In this document: in pieces, positions 17,946 to 27,035 of the stretch
Position numbering within the stretch: position 1 is the stretch's first letter
Layout: the number at the start of each line of letters is the position of its first letter
Assembly (NCBI RefSeq): GCF_000332115.1
Contig: NC_020156.1
Span: 2,853,501-2,917,500, forward strand
DNA length: 64,000 bases
Source of the DNA: Nonlabens dokdonensis DSW-6
Lineage (GTDB): Bacteria; Bacteroidota; Bacteroidia; Flavobacteriales; Flavobacteriaceae
Direction of reading: 5' to 3'
The notes under the pieces: model-generated
The model's database searches: none
Told to the model about the DNA's origin: nothing
What the model saw: only the letters and a program-made list of their open reading frames with translations
Translations under genes and position numbers: made by a program

Positions 17946-20900
17946 CTAGTACCTCATTAAATCAATTATATACCATGAAGCACCATCGCTTTGAATGGTT
18001 ATACTGCGCACGCCACCAGCATTTGTATTAAGTCCGTAAGTCGAGAAATTGCTTCCGCCTGGCTCTGTAAAATCGTTACCGAGAGCGGTAAGTGTAATGT
18101 TATTGCTACCGGTAGCCATTACTATTTTATAAACTCTTCCCGTATTGGTCGTATTTGCATTAGGAATAGAAACCGAACCAGATACGATAACCGTGTAATC
18201 ATTATCTGCAACGGTACCGCTTGCCATATTACGGATGTTCATAGAAACGCTACCATTTACATCTATGGTACTGGTAGTCGTCGTAGTGTTAATTCCAACA
18301 GTTTGACTAGAAGTAGATTGAATTATATTACCGTTTACCGACCATGGATCGTTTACAGTTACCCAACTAGTATTTCCACTACCATCGGTTTGCAAAAACT
18401 CATTAGCGTTACCATTTGTATTTGGCAACGTATACTGATTACCATTATTTCCTAATTCTATGGCTCCTAGGACAGAAAGTGGCGCGGCGTCGTCTAAATC
18501 TATAGCCACTTTGTTGACAGCACCTTGTTTGAAAAGAAATGCGTTATCTGTTGGATCATATTGTAAATCAAAAGTACTACCAGGAGATTCCGTAAGTATG
18601 GTTCTAGTCACATTAGTACCAGAATTAGAAGCGTACATCGTTAGAAAATCGTCTGGAGTGGTTGTAGTGTTATCAAGAATGATGCGCTCGTTAGTTCTCA
18701 AAAAGAGGTCATCACCAGGAGTTCTCAATCTAATTTGAGTCGCAAGAGTTTCATCCCAAAATCCAATATCTGCATTTTCCCAAGTGGTCCAAGAGGTTGT
18801 GCCGCTTCCATCGGTTTGTAATATTTCATTAGTGTTACCATTGGTGTTAGGCAACGTATATTGATTACCGTTATTTCCTAATTCTATGGCTCCTAGGACA
18901 GAAAGTGGCGCGGCGTCGTCTAAATCTATAGCCACTTTGTTGACAGCACCTTGTTTAAAAAGAAATGCGTTATCTGTTGGATCATATTGTAAATCAAAAG
19001 TACTACCAGGAGATTCCGTAAGTATGGTTCTAGTTACATTAGTACCAGTATTAGAAGTGTACATCGTGAGAAAATCGTCTGGAGTGGTTGTAGTGTTATC
19101 AAGAATGATGCGCTCGTTAGTTCTCAAAAAGAGGTCATCACCAGGAGTTCTCAATCTAATTTGAGTTGCAAGAGTTTCATCCCAAAATCCAATATCTGCA
19201 TTTTCCCAAGTGGTCCAAGAAGTTGTACCGCTTCCATCTGTTTGTAATATTTCATTTGTGTTACCATTTGTATTAGGCAGCGTATACTGATTACCATTAT
19301 TTCCTAATTCTATGGCTCCTAGGACAGAAAGTGGCGCAGCGCCATCTAGATCTATAGCCACTTTGTTGACAGCACCTTGTTTAAAAAGAAATGCATTATC
19401 TGTAGGATCATATTGTAAGTCAAAAGTACTACCAGGAGATTCCGTAAGTATGGTTCTAGTCACATTAGTACCAGAATTAGAAGCGTACATCGTTAGAAAA
19501 TCGTCTGGAGTGGTTGTAGTGTTATCAAGAATGATGCGCTCGTTTGTTCTCAAAAAGAGGTCATCACCAGGAGTTCTTAATCTAATTTGAGCTGCCAGTG
19601 TCTCGTCCCAAAATCCAATATCTGCATTTTCCCAAGTGGTCCAAGAGGTTGTGCCGCTTCCATCGGTTTGTAATATTTCATTAGTGTTACCATTTGTATT
19701 GGGCAACGTATACTGATTACCATTATTTCCTAATTCTATGGCTCCTAGGACAGAAAGTGGCGCGGCGCCATCTAGATCTATAGCCACTTTGTTGACAGCA
19801 CCTTGTTTAAAAAGAAATGCGTTATCTGTAGGATCATATTGTAAGTCAAAAGTACTACCAGGAGATTCCGTAAGTATGGTTCTAGTCACATTAGTACCAG
19901 TATTAGAAGCGTACATCGTTAGAAAATCGTCTGGAGTGGTTGTAGTGTTATCAAGAATGATGCGCTCGTTAGTTCTCAAAAAGAGATCATCACCAGGAGT
20001 TCTCAATCTAATTTGAGTTGCAAGAGCTTCATCCCAAAATCCAATATCTGCATTTTCCCAAGTGGTCCAAGAGGTTGTGCCGCTTCCATCGGTTTGTAAT
20101 ATTTCATTAGTGTTACCATTTGTACTAGGCAACGTATATTGATTACCGTTATTTCCTAATTCTATGGCTCCTAGGACAGAAAGTGGCGCGGCGCCATCAA
20201 GATCTATAGCCACTTTGTTGACAGCACCTTGTTTAAAAAGAAATGCGTTATCTGTGGGATCATATTGTAAATCAAAAGTACTACCAGGAGATTCCGTAAG
20301 TATGGTTCTAGTCACATTAGTACCAGAATTAGAAGCGTACATCGTTAGAAAATCGTCTGGAGTAGTAGTAGTGTTATCAAGAATGATGCGCTCGTTAGTT
20401 CTCAAAAAGAGGTCGTCACCAGGAGTTCTCAATCTAATTTGAGTTGCAAGAGCTTCATCCCAAAATCCAATATCTGCATTTTCCCAAGTGGTCCAAGAGG
20501 TTGTGCCGCTTCCATCGGTTTGTAATATTTCATTAGTGTTACCATTTGTATTAGGCAACGTATACTGATTACCATTATTTCCTAATTCTATGGCTCCTAG
20601 GACAGAAAGTGGCGCTGCGTCGTCTAGATCTATAGCCACTTTGTTGACAGCACCTTGTTTAAAAAGAAATGCGTTATCTGTGGGATCATATTGTAAGTCA
20701 AAAGTACTACCAGGAGATTCCGTAAGTATGGTTCTCGTCACATTAGTACCAGTATTAGAAGCGTACATCGTTAGAAAATCGTCTGGAGTAGTAGTAGTGT
20801 TATCTAGAATGATGCGCTCGTTAGTTCTAAAATAAAGATCACTTCCTAAATTAATAGGTCGTATTCTACCAGAATTATCCACATATACATCGCTTATGTT

Positions 20901-21200
20901 CATTGGGTTCAATACATTCATCCATCCATTTCCGTGATCATAAAAATAGAAACCGCGATCATAACCGACGATGTTTGTAGATAAGAATAATAGCATACCA
21001 TCTTGATCTGCAGTTACGTTAATAGGAAATGCTGTTACTCTAGGGATGAGTAATCCATCAGGCGTCGTTGAAGCACTTGCCTGAATATCTAAAGTTGATT
21101 TTGGGTCGTCTGTATTTATTCCTACTTGTGCTTTTAAATTATTGATTGAGGCTATAAAAATAAAGAGTATTAAGAGGCTTTTATGTGGACAATATTTCAT
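17946..21200 (-). CDS. VGINT-type secreted protein built of six 142-residue tandem repeats
   Basis: The 1084-residue product has a signal peptide ending at about residue 24 (LKAQ), then VGINTDDPKSTLDIQ. From about residue 118 to 950 it consists of nearly six copies of a 142-residue unit (FLRTNERIILDN ... LQTDGSGTTSW ... FWDEALATQIRLRTPGDDL) that differ by only a few residues. The C-terminus, from IDVNGSVSMN to DLMRY, is a unique beta-rich domain of about 110 residues, perhaps a cap. No T9SS sorting tail is evident. The repeats look like stacked beta-structure, so an elongated stalk or fibre at the cell surface is plausible but unproven. The gene is divergent from the EEP-family gene. Confidence 0.78.
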   Translation of the reverse strand: MKYCPHKSLLILFIFIASINNLKAQVGINTDDPKSTLDIQASASTTPDGLLIPRVTAFPINVTADQDGMLLFLSTNIVGYDRGFYFYDHGNGWMNVLNPMNISDVYVDNSGRIRPINLGSDLYFRTNERIILDNTTTTPDDFLTMYASNTGTNVTRTILTESPGSTFDLQYDPTDNAFLFKQGAVNKVAIDLDDAAPLSVLGAIELGNNGNQYTLPNTNGNTNEILQTDGSGTTSWTTWENADIGFWDEALATQIRLRTPGDDLFLRTNERIILDNTTTTPDDFLTMYASNSGTNVTRTILTESPGSTFDLQYDPTDNAFLFKQGAVNKVAIDLDGAAPLSVLGAIELGNNGNQYTLPSTNGNTNEILQTDGSGTTSWTTWENADIGFWDEALATQIRLRTPGDDLFLRTNERIILDNTTTTPDDFLTMYASNTGTNVTRTILTESPGSTFDLQYDPTDNAFLFKQGAVNKVAIDLDGAAPLSVLGAIELGNNGNQYTLPNTNGNTNEILQTDGSGTTSWTTWENADIGFWDETLAAQIRLRTPGDDLFLRTNERIILDNTTTTPDDFLTMYASNSGTNVTRTILTESPGSTFDLQYDPTDNAFLFKQGAVNKVAIDLDGAAPLSVLGAIELGNNGNQYTLPNTNGNTNEILQTDGSGTTSWTTWENADIGFWDETLATQIRLRTPGDDLFLRTNERIILDNTTTTPDDFLTMYTSNTGTNVTRTILTESPGSTFDLQYDPTDNAFLFKQGAVNKVAIDLDDAAPLSVLGAIELGNNGNQYTLPNTNGNTNEILQTDGSGTTSWTTWENADIGFWDETLATQIRLRTPGDDLFLRTNERIILDNTTTTPDDFLTMYASNSGTNVTRTILTESPGSTFDLQYDPTDNAFLFKQGAVNKVAIDLDDAAPLSVLGAIELGNNGNQYTLPNTNGNANEFLQTDGSGNTSWVTVNDPWSVNGNIIQSTSSQTVGINTTTTTSTIDVNGSVSMNIRNMASGTVADNDYTVIVSGSVSIPNANTTNTGRVYKIVMATGSNNITLTALGNDFTEPGGSNFSTYGLNTNAGGVRSITIQSDGASWYIIDLMRY
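18345..20850 (-). repeat. Tandem array, period 426 bp, about 5.9 copies
   Basis: Equivalent positions recur at 18460, 18886, 19312, 19738, 20164 and 20590, an exact spacing of 426 bases (142 codons). Copies are nearly identical in DNA. Reading in coding order, the residue in SN(T/S)GTN alternates T,S,T,S,T,S through all six copies. Confidence 0.95.
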
Positions 21201-21356
21201 GATTGGTTTGAATTAGTACACTAACTTAATGAATATAAGCGCGATAAGTATACGTTATTCGACGAGTAGCTATTAAATTCGATTTTCAACTATTCTTATT
21301 AATGCCAGCTGGAATAAAAAAAACATTTACTAAGCTTTAGTAAGTAATAGGCCTAA

Positions 21357-21494
21357 AAAAAGGAGAATTTAATACTATACCATTTACAGATACATTTTTA
21401 TATCGGTTCTAGCGAGTGGTTAAAATCATTAGCGGATTATCAATCAACTGATTTAAATAAAGCTGGTTTTGATGTAAGAAGATGGAAGACTTGA
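21357..21494 (+). pseudogene. Possible coding remnant without a start
   Basis: A 45-codon open stretch ends in TGA and reads ...HFYIGSSEWLKSLADYQSTDLNKAGFDVRRWKT in part, with more balanced amino-acid content than the surrounding AT-rich DNA. There is no start codon and I recognise no family, so it may be the tail of a lost gene or chance. Confidence 0.2.
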
Positions 21495-21510
21495 ATAATG
21501 TTTTAAGTTT

Positions 21511-21530
21511 TCCGCTTTCGCGAAAGCGGA
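21511..21530. repeat. Palindromic repeat copy 7 (extended to 20 bases)
   Basis: TCCGCTTTCGCGAAAGCGGA, a perfect 20-base palindrome in the divergent region. Confidence 0.95.
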
Positions 21531-21670
21531 ATTACAACTACCCTATTTTATTGAAAGCAAACTATGTAGGTTTTAAGTAACAGTAAATTCACTTGTAAAT
21601 CATAGATTGATTTATTAAAGCCGTCTTAAGTGGAACGATATTTTCTCAATGATTTGTTATCTTCATCAAT

Positions 21671-22756
21671 ATGTGGAGAAAATCATTTCAAATTATAGGT
21701 ATAATAGCGGCGTTAATGAGTTTATTGCCGCTTCTTGCAGCAGATTATTGGTGGATTAGAGCTTTTGATTTTCCACATCTCCAATTTACAGGGTTTACCT
21801 TGCTAGCGATCATTCTATTCTTTTTTACCTTTAAACCTAAATGGATCAATGATTATTTCTATATCCTTATTTTATTAGGATGTTTTGCATTTCAATTTTA
21901 TAGGTTTATAGATTATACACCTTTTGTGAGTACTGAAGTAAGTGAAAGTTCTGACGGTATTACCCAAGAAGATATTGTAAGTGTGTATAACGTGAACTTG
22001 CTACAAGAAAATAAAGAAAGCGAGGCTTTAATTGAAGAAATCAAAAGCAAGCAACCTGATATAATTGTTTTTACTGAGGCAAATCAGCGGTGGAAAGAAA
22101 CAATTGAAAGTAGCTTGGGGAATTCATATGCTTATAAAATCGAGCAACCGCAGGAAAATACTTATGGAATGCTATTGTATTCCAAAATGGAATTGATCGA
22201 TGGTACGATTAAATTTAGGGTAGACCCTAAAATACCATCCATTGAAGCAAAAGTGAAAATGAGAAACGGCGACCTTTTCCAATTGTATGCTATTCACCCT
22301 ACGCCGCCTATGCCTCAACACAATCCTAAAAGCACTGATAGAGATAAAGAACTGATGCAAATAGCCTTAGAAAGCTATGAAGCTACTTTACCGGTAGTTG
22401 TTATGGGTGATTTTAACGATGTAGCGTGGTCAGATAGTACACAGCTTACTAAAACTGTAGGTAAATTATTAGATGTAAGAATAGGTAGAGGTTTTTACAA
22501 TACTTACCATGCGAAATACCCTATTTTTAGATGGTCGCTAGATCATATACTTACTTCTTCAGAATTTAGATTAAAAGATAATGGTACAGGAGTTAGTTTC
22601 GGTAGTGATCATTTCCCTTATTGGGTTGTTTTATCTTTTGAGCCAGAATTATCAAAAGAACAAACTCCCGAAGAACCTTCAGAAGCGGATTTAGATAGGG
22701 CTAAGGAGCAAATGAATAGGTCTGAGAAAGAAAATGTAGCTGATAACTCAAAATAA
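21671..22756 (+). CDS. Membrane-anchored endonuclease/exonuclease/phosphatase (EEP) family protein
   Basis: The 361-residue product has three N-terminal membrane segments (residues about 7-25, 35-55 and 62-82) followed by an EEP catalytic domain facing the periplasm or outside. Motifs seen are VYNVNLL with the first Asn, DIIVFTEAN with the metal-ligand Glu, VMGDFND with Asp/Asn, SLDHIL, and GSDHFP with the catalytic Asp-His near the end. The tail after residue 325 is charged and low in complexity. EEP enzymes cleave phosphodiester or phosphomonoester bonds in nucleic acids, lipids or inositol phosphates; substrate here is unknown. The gene is convergent with crcB, 29 bases apart. Confidence 0.85.
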   Translation: MWRKSFQIIGIIAALMSLLPLLAADYWWIRAFDFPHLQFTGFTLLAIILFFFTFKPKWINDYFYILILLGCFAFQFYRFIDYTPFVSTEVSESSDGITQEDIVSVYNVNLLQENKESEALIEEIKSKQPDIIVFTEANQRWKETIESSLGNSYAYKIEQPQENTYGMLLYSKMELIDGTIKFRVDPKIPSIEAKVKMRNGDLFQLYAIHPTPPMPQHNPKSTDRDKELMQIALESYEATLPVVVMGDFNDVAWSDSTQLTKTVGKLLDVRIGRGFYNTYHAKYPIFRWSLDHILTSSEFRLKDNGTGVSFGSDHFPYWVVLSFEPELSKEQTPEEPSEADLDRAKEQMNRSEKENVADNSK

Positions 22757-22785
22757 TTATGGTTTGCAAAACTTATTTGAATTAT

Positions 22786-23154
22786 CTATATAATTTTATT
22801 GATATAAGAAAAACTTAGCGCTGCTGCAGCGATTCCAAGAGATATGCTTAAGAGCAAATAAAGAAGGGCTGTTACATAAGAGGCATTCTTAAGGAGTAGA
22901 AAAAGCTCCACACTGAAAGTAGAAAAGGTGGTAAGACCACCACAAAAGCCTATCCCTAACAAAACGTACCATTGATAGGTCAATTCTTCTTTTTGGAAAG
23001 CAGCTAGAAAACCTCCTAAAAGTAAGCATCCTAATAAGTTTACAGTCAAAGTAGGAATCCACTTTAATTCATTTACATTTAAAATAGTAGAAATATAAAA
23101 CCTGAGACTACTTCCTAATCCACCACCTAAGAAAACAAGTAATAAGGCTTTCAT
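22786..23154 (-). CDS. crcB: Fluoride channel CrcB/FluC
   Basis: The 122-residue protein has four membrane helices. It shows FLGGGLGSSLRF at residues 8-19 and GFCGGLTTFSTFSVE at about 72-86, the fluoride-pore signature of the Fluc family, with the TTFSTF segment that lines the pore. Fluc proteins work as antiparallel dimers in the inner membrane and export fluoride. The start codon abuts the stop of the SRPBCC gene with no bases between, so both are likely on one mRNA. I saw no fluoride riboswitch upstream of the pair. Length is normal for the family. Confidence 0.93.
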   Translation of the reverse strand: MKALLLVFLGGGLGSSLRFYISTILNVNELKWIPTLTVNLLGCLLLGGFLAAFQKEELTYQWYVLLGIGFCGGLTTFSTFSVELFLLLKNASYVTALLYLLLSISLGIAAAALSFSYINKII

Positions 23155-24177
23155 TTATTGAATAGGGAAATAAATTTCTGTAAGATAATTAGCTGGATTA
23201 GCAGTCAATTCAGGATCTGTTTTATAGATCTCATAAACAGGTAAATCTGATCTTAGAAGACCGTTTTGAGCTATAAATTCTTCTCCTTTTTTCCACGCCT
23301 CGTTTAAGTGCTTATAAGCACCTTTTAAGGTGACTTTTACTGCTTTTGTTGGTTCTTGATAACTACTAAGAATATTACTGCCAGTAGCAGTAATTTCTCG
23401 ATTTTGAACTGGCACAGCCGCAGAAAAAATAGTGCTATTATTTGAAGGGTCTATGGTTTCATAAATAATTTTAGGCATGCCGTACAGGTCGATATTATTG
23501 CGTTGCATGTAGGACATAATGTTTTGCAACATTTGAGACTTTAACTGTGCTACGTTATTTAGTTTTGAACTTGAGGACATGTATAGAAAATATCCGCCGC
23601 CAGTCTCGATAATGCCATCTACATTTATAGAATAGACATTCATTTTTTCCTTTACGACTTGTTCTAGATTTTTTAATCCTTGCTCGTATTTTGGGGAAAT
23701 CTCTTCTTCCATATTGAAGCCAAAAACAGCACTCATTACTTTATCCAGTAGTCCTTGTTCTCCTTTAATATTCCAAACTACTTCAGTACCATTTTCTACT
23801 TCATTGAGATTCATTGTTACCTCGCTAGTAGAGTCAGTCATACCATTGTTATAGTACATGTCCATAAGTACAGATGTATTAGGATCAAGACCTTTAATCG
23901 TCATTTTTCCATTTCCATTGTCATCAGTAAACGTATAATAACCGTCAACACCTCTAGTCTGTGTTCCCATTGTTGAAGTTATATTTTCATCTTCTAACCA
24001 TGGATTCCAATTATCCCATTGTTTAAAATCTTCTATTTGCTCATAAATAACCTCTGCCGGAGCATCGATTGTTCTTTTTTCTGTAATGTCGTAAGAGCCA
24101 TCTTTAAGGGAGAAAAAAATAGAACCACCTATGATGATGATGAGAAGCAGTATAAAAATGTATTTAAAAATTTTCAT
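23155..24177 (-). CDS. SRPBCC family protein with C-terminal GyrI-like effector-binding domain
   Basis: The 340-residue product has an N-terminal membrane anchor (residues 5-23). Residues about 28-165 look like a polyketide-cyclase/SRPBCC lipid-binding fold (DITEKRTIDAPAEVIYEQIEDFKQWDNWNPW in pieces: RTIDAPAEVIY, WDNWNPW). Residues about 180-340 resemble the GyrI-like/AraC effector-binding fold, ending VYEIYKTDPELTANPANYLTEIYFPI in part. Such two-domain proteins are known in Bacteroidota and probably bind small hydrophobic ligands; no substrate is known. It is immediately upstream of crcB on the same strand. Confidence 0.75.
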   Translation of the reverse strand: MKIFKYIFILLLIIIIGGSIFFSLKDGSYDITEKRTIDAPAEVIYEQIEDFKQWDNWNPWLEDENITSTMGTQTRGVDGYYTFTDDNGNGKMTIKGLDPNTSVLMDMYYNNGMTDSTSEVTMNLNEVENGTEVVWNIKGEQGLLDKVMSAVFGFNMEEEISPKYEQGLKNLEQVVKEKMNVYSINVDGIIETGGGYFLYMSSSSKLNNVAQLKSQMLQNIMSYMQRNNIDLYGMPKIIYETIDPSNNSTIFSAAVPVQNREITATGSNILSSYQEPTKAVKVTLKGAYKHLNEAWKKGEEFIAQNGLLRSDLPVYEIYKTDPELTANPANYLTEIYFPIQ

Positions 24178-24280
24178 TTGGGATCTTTAGCGCATCAAAT
24201 ATACAATTATTGCTATTTACAAAGTATTAAAGATATGCAAGAGTATCCATGAATGAATTAAGTTACTTTCAATTTTAACC

Positions 24281-24312
24281 AAAAAAAACTGCCAGATAAA
24301 AATCTGACAGTT
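24281..24312 (-). terminator. Strong intrinsic terminator
   Basis: On the minus strand AACTGTCAGAT and ATCTGGCAGTT pair over 11 positions with one internal mismatch, followed by eight T residues. It ends either the 3' region of the two-component operon or the candidate small RNA just upstream. Confidence 0.85.
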
Positions 24313-24400
24313 CTATGAGAAAGTCATAATAATATGAACTTTCTTCCCCCTAAAAATGTGTTTTTGTATTCCCTATTAATTTTATAGGGTAAAGATAAGA
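24281..24400 (-). ncRNA. Candidate small RNA with three hairpins
   Basis: Between a NarL-like inverted repeat at 24421-24436 and the terminator at 24281-24312 lie about 85 bases with no protein gene. On the minus strand they hold the hairpin CCCTAT-7-ATAGGG, then GAAAGTTCATA/TATGACTTTC with a bulge, then the terminator hairpin. A TATCTTTA resembling a -7 element precedes the first hairpin. It could instead be the 3' untranslated region of the response regulator gene, which ends 220 bases upstream. No known RNA family is recognised. Confidence 0.33.
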
Positions 24401-24420
24401 TACATTTCCATTTTATAAAA

Positions 24421-24436
24421 TACCCATTAAGGGGTA
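24421..24436. promoter_or_regulatory. NarL-like 7-2-7 inverted repeat (TACCCATTAAGGGGTA)
   Basis: Both halves, TACCCAT and TACCCCT (reverse strand), fit the NarL heptamer TACYYMT and are spaced by two bases as in NarL/NarP sites. It lies downstream of a NarL-family response regulator gene and upstream of the candidate small RNA. Confidence 0.5.
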
Positions 24437-24622
24437 TATTCTGTTAAAATTTGGATTATTGATAAAAGTCTGGTATTCAATCAATTTAATTCCATCTTAA
24501 TATCATGTAATAAAGTCTATTTGAAACTATTCATTAAAGCACCTTTATCATAAAAGTAAAAGGGAAATTCTTCTCAAGGTTCCAAAAACGTAAAGTTCTT
24601 ATTGAAAATACTTAATTGCTCT

Positions 24623-25249
24623 CTATTTATAGTGTTTATAAAGACCTAAAGCATAGCGCATCAGTTCTCCCTTACCTTGTAATCCAAGTTTTTGAATCAT
24701 GTTTTTGCGATGTTTAGAAACCGTACTGACAGCTGTAAATCTTTCTGCTGCAATTTCTGAAGAACTTTTCCCTTGAGCAATTAATTTTAATATCTCGCTT
24801 TCACTCGGAGAAAGAATTGTTTTTCTCTTTGAAACCTCAGAATTTCCAACAGCGTCTATTCTGATTGATGGATCAAAATAACGTTCTCCATTTGCTACTG
24901 CAATAATAGCTTTCCTCACTTCATTCAAAGTCCGTCTTTTTAAAACATATCCATGAGCTCCAGCTTTTATCATATCTCTGATAGCATCCTCATTTTCAAA
25001 CATAGAAAAGGCAATCACTTTAGTTTCAGGATACTTCTCGTTAATCTTAGTACAAAGTTCTACACCATTCATTCTAGGCATGCTCACATCACTTAGAACG
25101 ATGTCTGCAGTTTTATGATGTAAGATTTCCAGTAATTCCTTACCATCTTTTGCAGTAGCAATGACCTTTATTTCTTCATCATACTTGAAAAGCAATTGAA
25201 GTCCATCAATTAAGGATTCATGGTCTTCAGCTATAATTAGTTTTATCAT
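24623..25249 (-). CDS. NarL/LuxR-family response regulator
   Basis: I start at the ATG at 25249, giving MIKLIIAEDHESL; the frame is open five codons further but that would extend beyond the family's usual start. The 208-residue protein has a receiver domain with the acidic pair ED near residues 8-9, the phospho-acceptor Asp in VLSDVSMPRMNG near 54, and Lys in VLKRRT near 104. A LuxR-type helix-turn-helix follows at about 140-200 (LSPSESEILKLIAQGKSSSEIA region). It is the cytoplasmic output of the kinase encoded upstream, whose 3' end it overlaps by 23 bases, implying translational coupling. The two TACCC-type inverted repeats flanking the operon are candidate targets. Confidence 0.92.
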   Translation of the reverse strand: MIKLIIAEDHESLIDGLQLLFKYDEEIKVIATAKDGKELLEILHHKTADIVLSDVSMPRMNGVELCTKINEKYPETKVIAFSMFENEDAIRDMIKAGAHGYVLKRRTLNEVRKAIIAVANGERYFDPSIRIDAVGNSEVSKRKTILSPSESEILKLIAQGKSSSEIAAERFTAVSTVSKHRKNMIQKLGLQGKGELMRYALGLYKHYK

Positions 25250-27014
25250 AATAGGGAATATCAATGTTAATAGTAGTTCCTCTTCCTACATGAGAGTCAA
25301 CTTCAAAAGTACCCTCTAAATTTTCTACTCTTTTTTCTATATTGCTCAATCCCATACCGTCGGACTGAGGAAGGACAGTTGCATTGAAACCAGTACCATT
25401 ATCTTCAACCATGATATTCAAATTCTCATCGTATGAAGTCAAATTAATAGTAGCAACTGAGGCTTGAGCATGTTTCATAATATTATTAAGTAATTCTTGA
25501 ACTGTTCTAAAGATGATAAGTTCCATACTACTTTCTAATTTTTTGTCTAAACCATGATGAATAAATTCTACATTTAATTTTCCACTTGAGGTTATTTTAT
25601 CTGTAAGAGTTTGTATAGATGGTATTAAACCTTTGCTTGCGAGTACGCCATTATTCCTATTATGCGACATGGTTCTTATAGTTTCATAAGTGTCATCTAG
25701 AATTTGCTCCGTACGATGGTATACTTCAAGACCTTGTTCATCTTTTACGTTGTTTTTTAAATTTTCAAAGTATAGTTTTACAGTAGTTAATGAGCTTCCT
25801 AAATTATCATGAAGTTCTTCAGCAAGTTTTTTACGCTCTTTTTCTTGACCAGTTATCATAGCGTCTATTGTAGCTAGCTCCTGATTTTTTAAAATGGTGT
25901 CTGCTCGTTGTTTTTCTAATTCTTGCTCTTTTTGGGCAAGTAATTTTTTCTTACGCTGGTTATTATATATGAATAGTCCAAGTAATACAAGTATTGCAGC
26001 TCCACTTGATAAGGCATAAATTTGAGCACGTTGTGCTTCGGTAGCCGCTTTTAATTCTAGATTTTCTTTTTCTTTTTGAGTGGTTTGATACTTAGTTTCT
26101 AGCTCTTGAATATTTGCCATTAAATTGTCAGGCTCCAATTGTTCTCTTAACTCATCTATTTCTTGATAACTTTCAGTAGCTTTTTTATACTCTTCATTAT
26201 TAGCATATGCGCCTGCAATATTTTCCAGAAATATTAACCTCGTAGTTTTTATTTCTTTTGTAAGGTCTAATTCAAGTGCTTTTTGAAAGTAGGAAATAGC
26301 TTTAGTAAAATTATGTTGCTCATTATACAACTGACCATAATTGTTATAGAGATAGGCCAACTCATCTACATCTTTATTTATCTTTAGTAACACTTCTTTT
26401 TTATCGTAATAATAAAGAGTGCTGTCTAAATTTCCATTTAGGTAGTGAGCGACACCAATATTTGAGAGATTTTTAAGAGCGATATTATTTTTCCCTTCAT
26501 CTCTGGCTAGCTCATCAATTTTGCGAAATAACTCTACTGCAAGACTATAATCTTGACTTGTTATGGCAAGAAGTGCCCTTCTACTATTACAACTTATTTT
26601 TTTCTCTACATCGTTACTTGAACTAGCTATTTCACAATTTTCTTCAACAAGTTGTTCTTTTATTGCAGTAGGTTTTCGGAGAATTCCAACTATATCTAGC
26701 AGTAAATCATTAGTTTTAAAAAGTAAATTTGAGTTTTCTAACTTTGTGAATACCTCTTTGGCTTTTAAAGCTTCTTCGTACGCTTTTTCATGATCCTCAT
26801 AAGCTAAGTAAATATTCGCTAAGCTTAAATAGAATGATCCTAGTTCATTTTGGGACAACTTTGAACTATCAATTTGTTTAGTTAGTTCTTCAGCTTCATG
26901 AAAATTTTCATTCTCAATTAGTTTATGAAGTGAGTCTATAATTACAGCTTCTGGTTGTTGACTAAAAGCAAAGAAACTTAGGAAAAGTAGTGAGCTAAAA
27001 CAAATTTTAAACAT
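25227..27014 (-). CDS. TPR-containing sensor histidine kinase, HisKA_3 type
   Basis: The 595-residue product begins with a signal sequence (MFKICFSSLLFLSFFAFSQ), followed by tetratricopeptide-like repeats to about residue 310 in the periplasm, a membrane helix at about 333-352, a coiled coil, and a cytoplasmic kinase. The H-box is ERKKLAEELHDNLGSSL near residue 400, typical of the HisKA_3/HPK7 group that pairs with NarL-type regulators. The ATPase domain has QELLNNIMKHA (N box), VEDNGTGF (G1) and a GxGL motif. This TPR-TM-HisKA_3 plan is common in Bacteroidota; the signal is unknown. The operon is lipoprotein, kinase, regulator. Confidence 0.9.
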   Translation of the reverse strand: MFKICFSSLLFLSFFAFSQQPEAVIIDSLHKLIENENFHEAEELTKQIDSSKLSQNELGSFYLSLANIYLAYEDHEKAYEEALKAKEVFTKLENSNLLFKTNDLLLDIVGILRKPTAIKEQLVEENCEIASSSNDVEKKISCNSRRALLAITSQDYSLAVELFRKIDELARDEGKNNIALKNLSNIGVAHYLNGNLDSTLYYYDKKEVLLKINKDVDELAYLYNNYGQLYNEQHNFTKAISYFQKALELDLTKEIKTTRLIFLENIAGAYANNEEYKKATESYQEIDELREQLEPDNLMANIQELETKYQTTQKEKENLELKAATEAQRAQIYALSSGAAILVLLGLFIYNNQRKKKLLAQKEQELEKQRADTILKNQELATIDAMITGQEKERKKLAEELHDNLGSSLTTVKLYFENLKNNVKDEQGLEVYHRTEQILDDTYETIRTMSHNRNNGVLASKGLIPSIQTLTDKITSSGKLNVEFIHHGLDKKLESSMELIIFRTVQELLNNIMKHAQASVATINLTSYDENLNIMVEDNGTGFNATVLPQSDGMGLSNIEKRVENLEGTFEVDSHVGRGTTINIDIPYYDKTNYS

Positions 27015-27035
27015 TACCCTTATTAAATTTTTCGA

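Larger units (their letters stand above)
21201..21670. other. Divergent intergenic region of 470 bases
   Basis: It should hold the promoters of the tandem-repeat gene (minus) and the EEP-family gene (plus). TATCTTCA at 21658-21665 is a weak -7-like element just before the latter. It also contains one palindromic repeat and an open stretch without a start codon at 21357-21494. Confidence 0.5.

Noticed and set aside
18460-20835. Six plus-strand open frames of 81-92 codons spaced by 426 bases inside the tandem repeat
   Set aside because: They are antisense to the repeat protein, recur only because the repeat recurs, and have no ribosome site or credible protein composition.
17946-21200. Tandem repeats as a possible CRISPR array
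   Set aside because: Units are 426 bp, in frame, and without short repeats and unique spacers.
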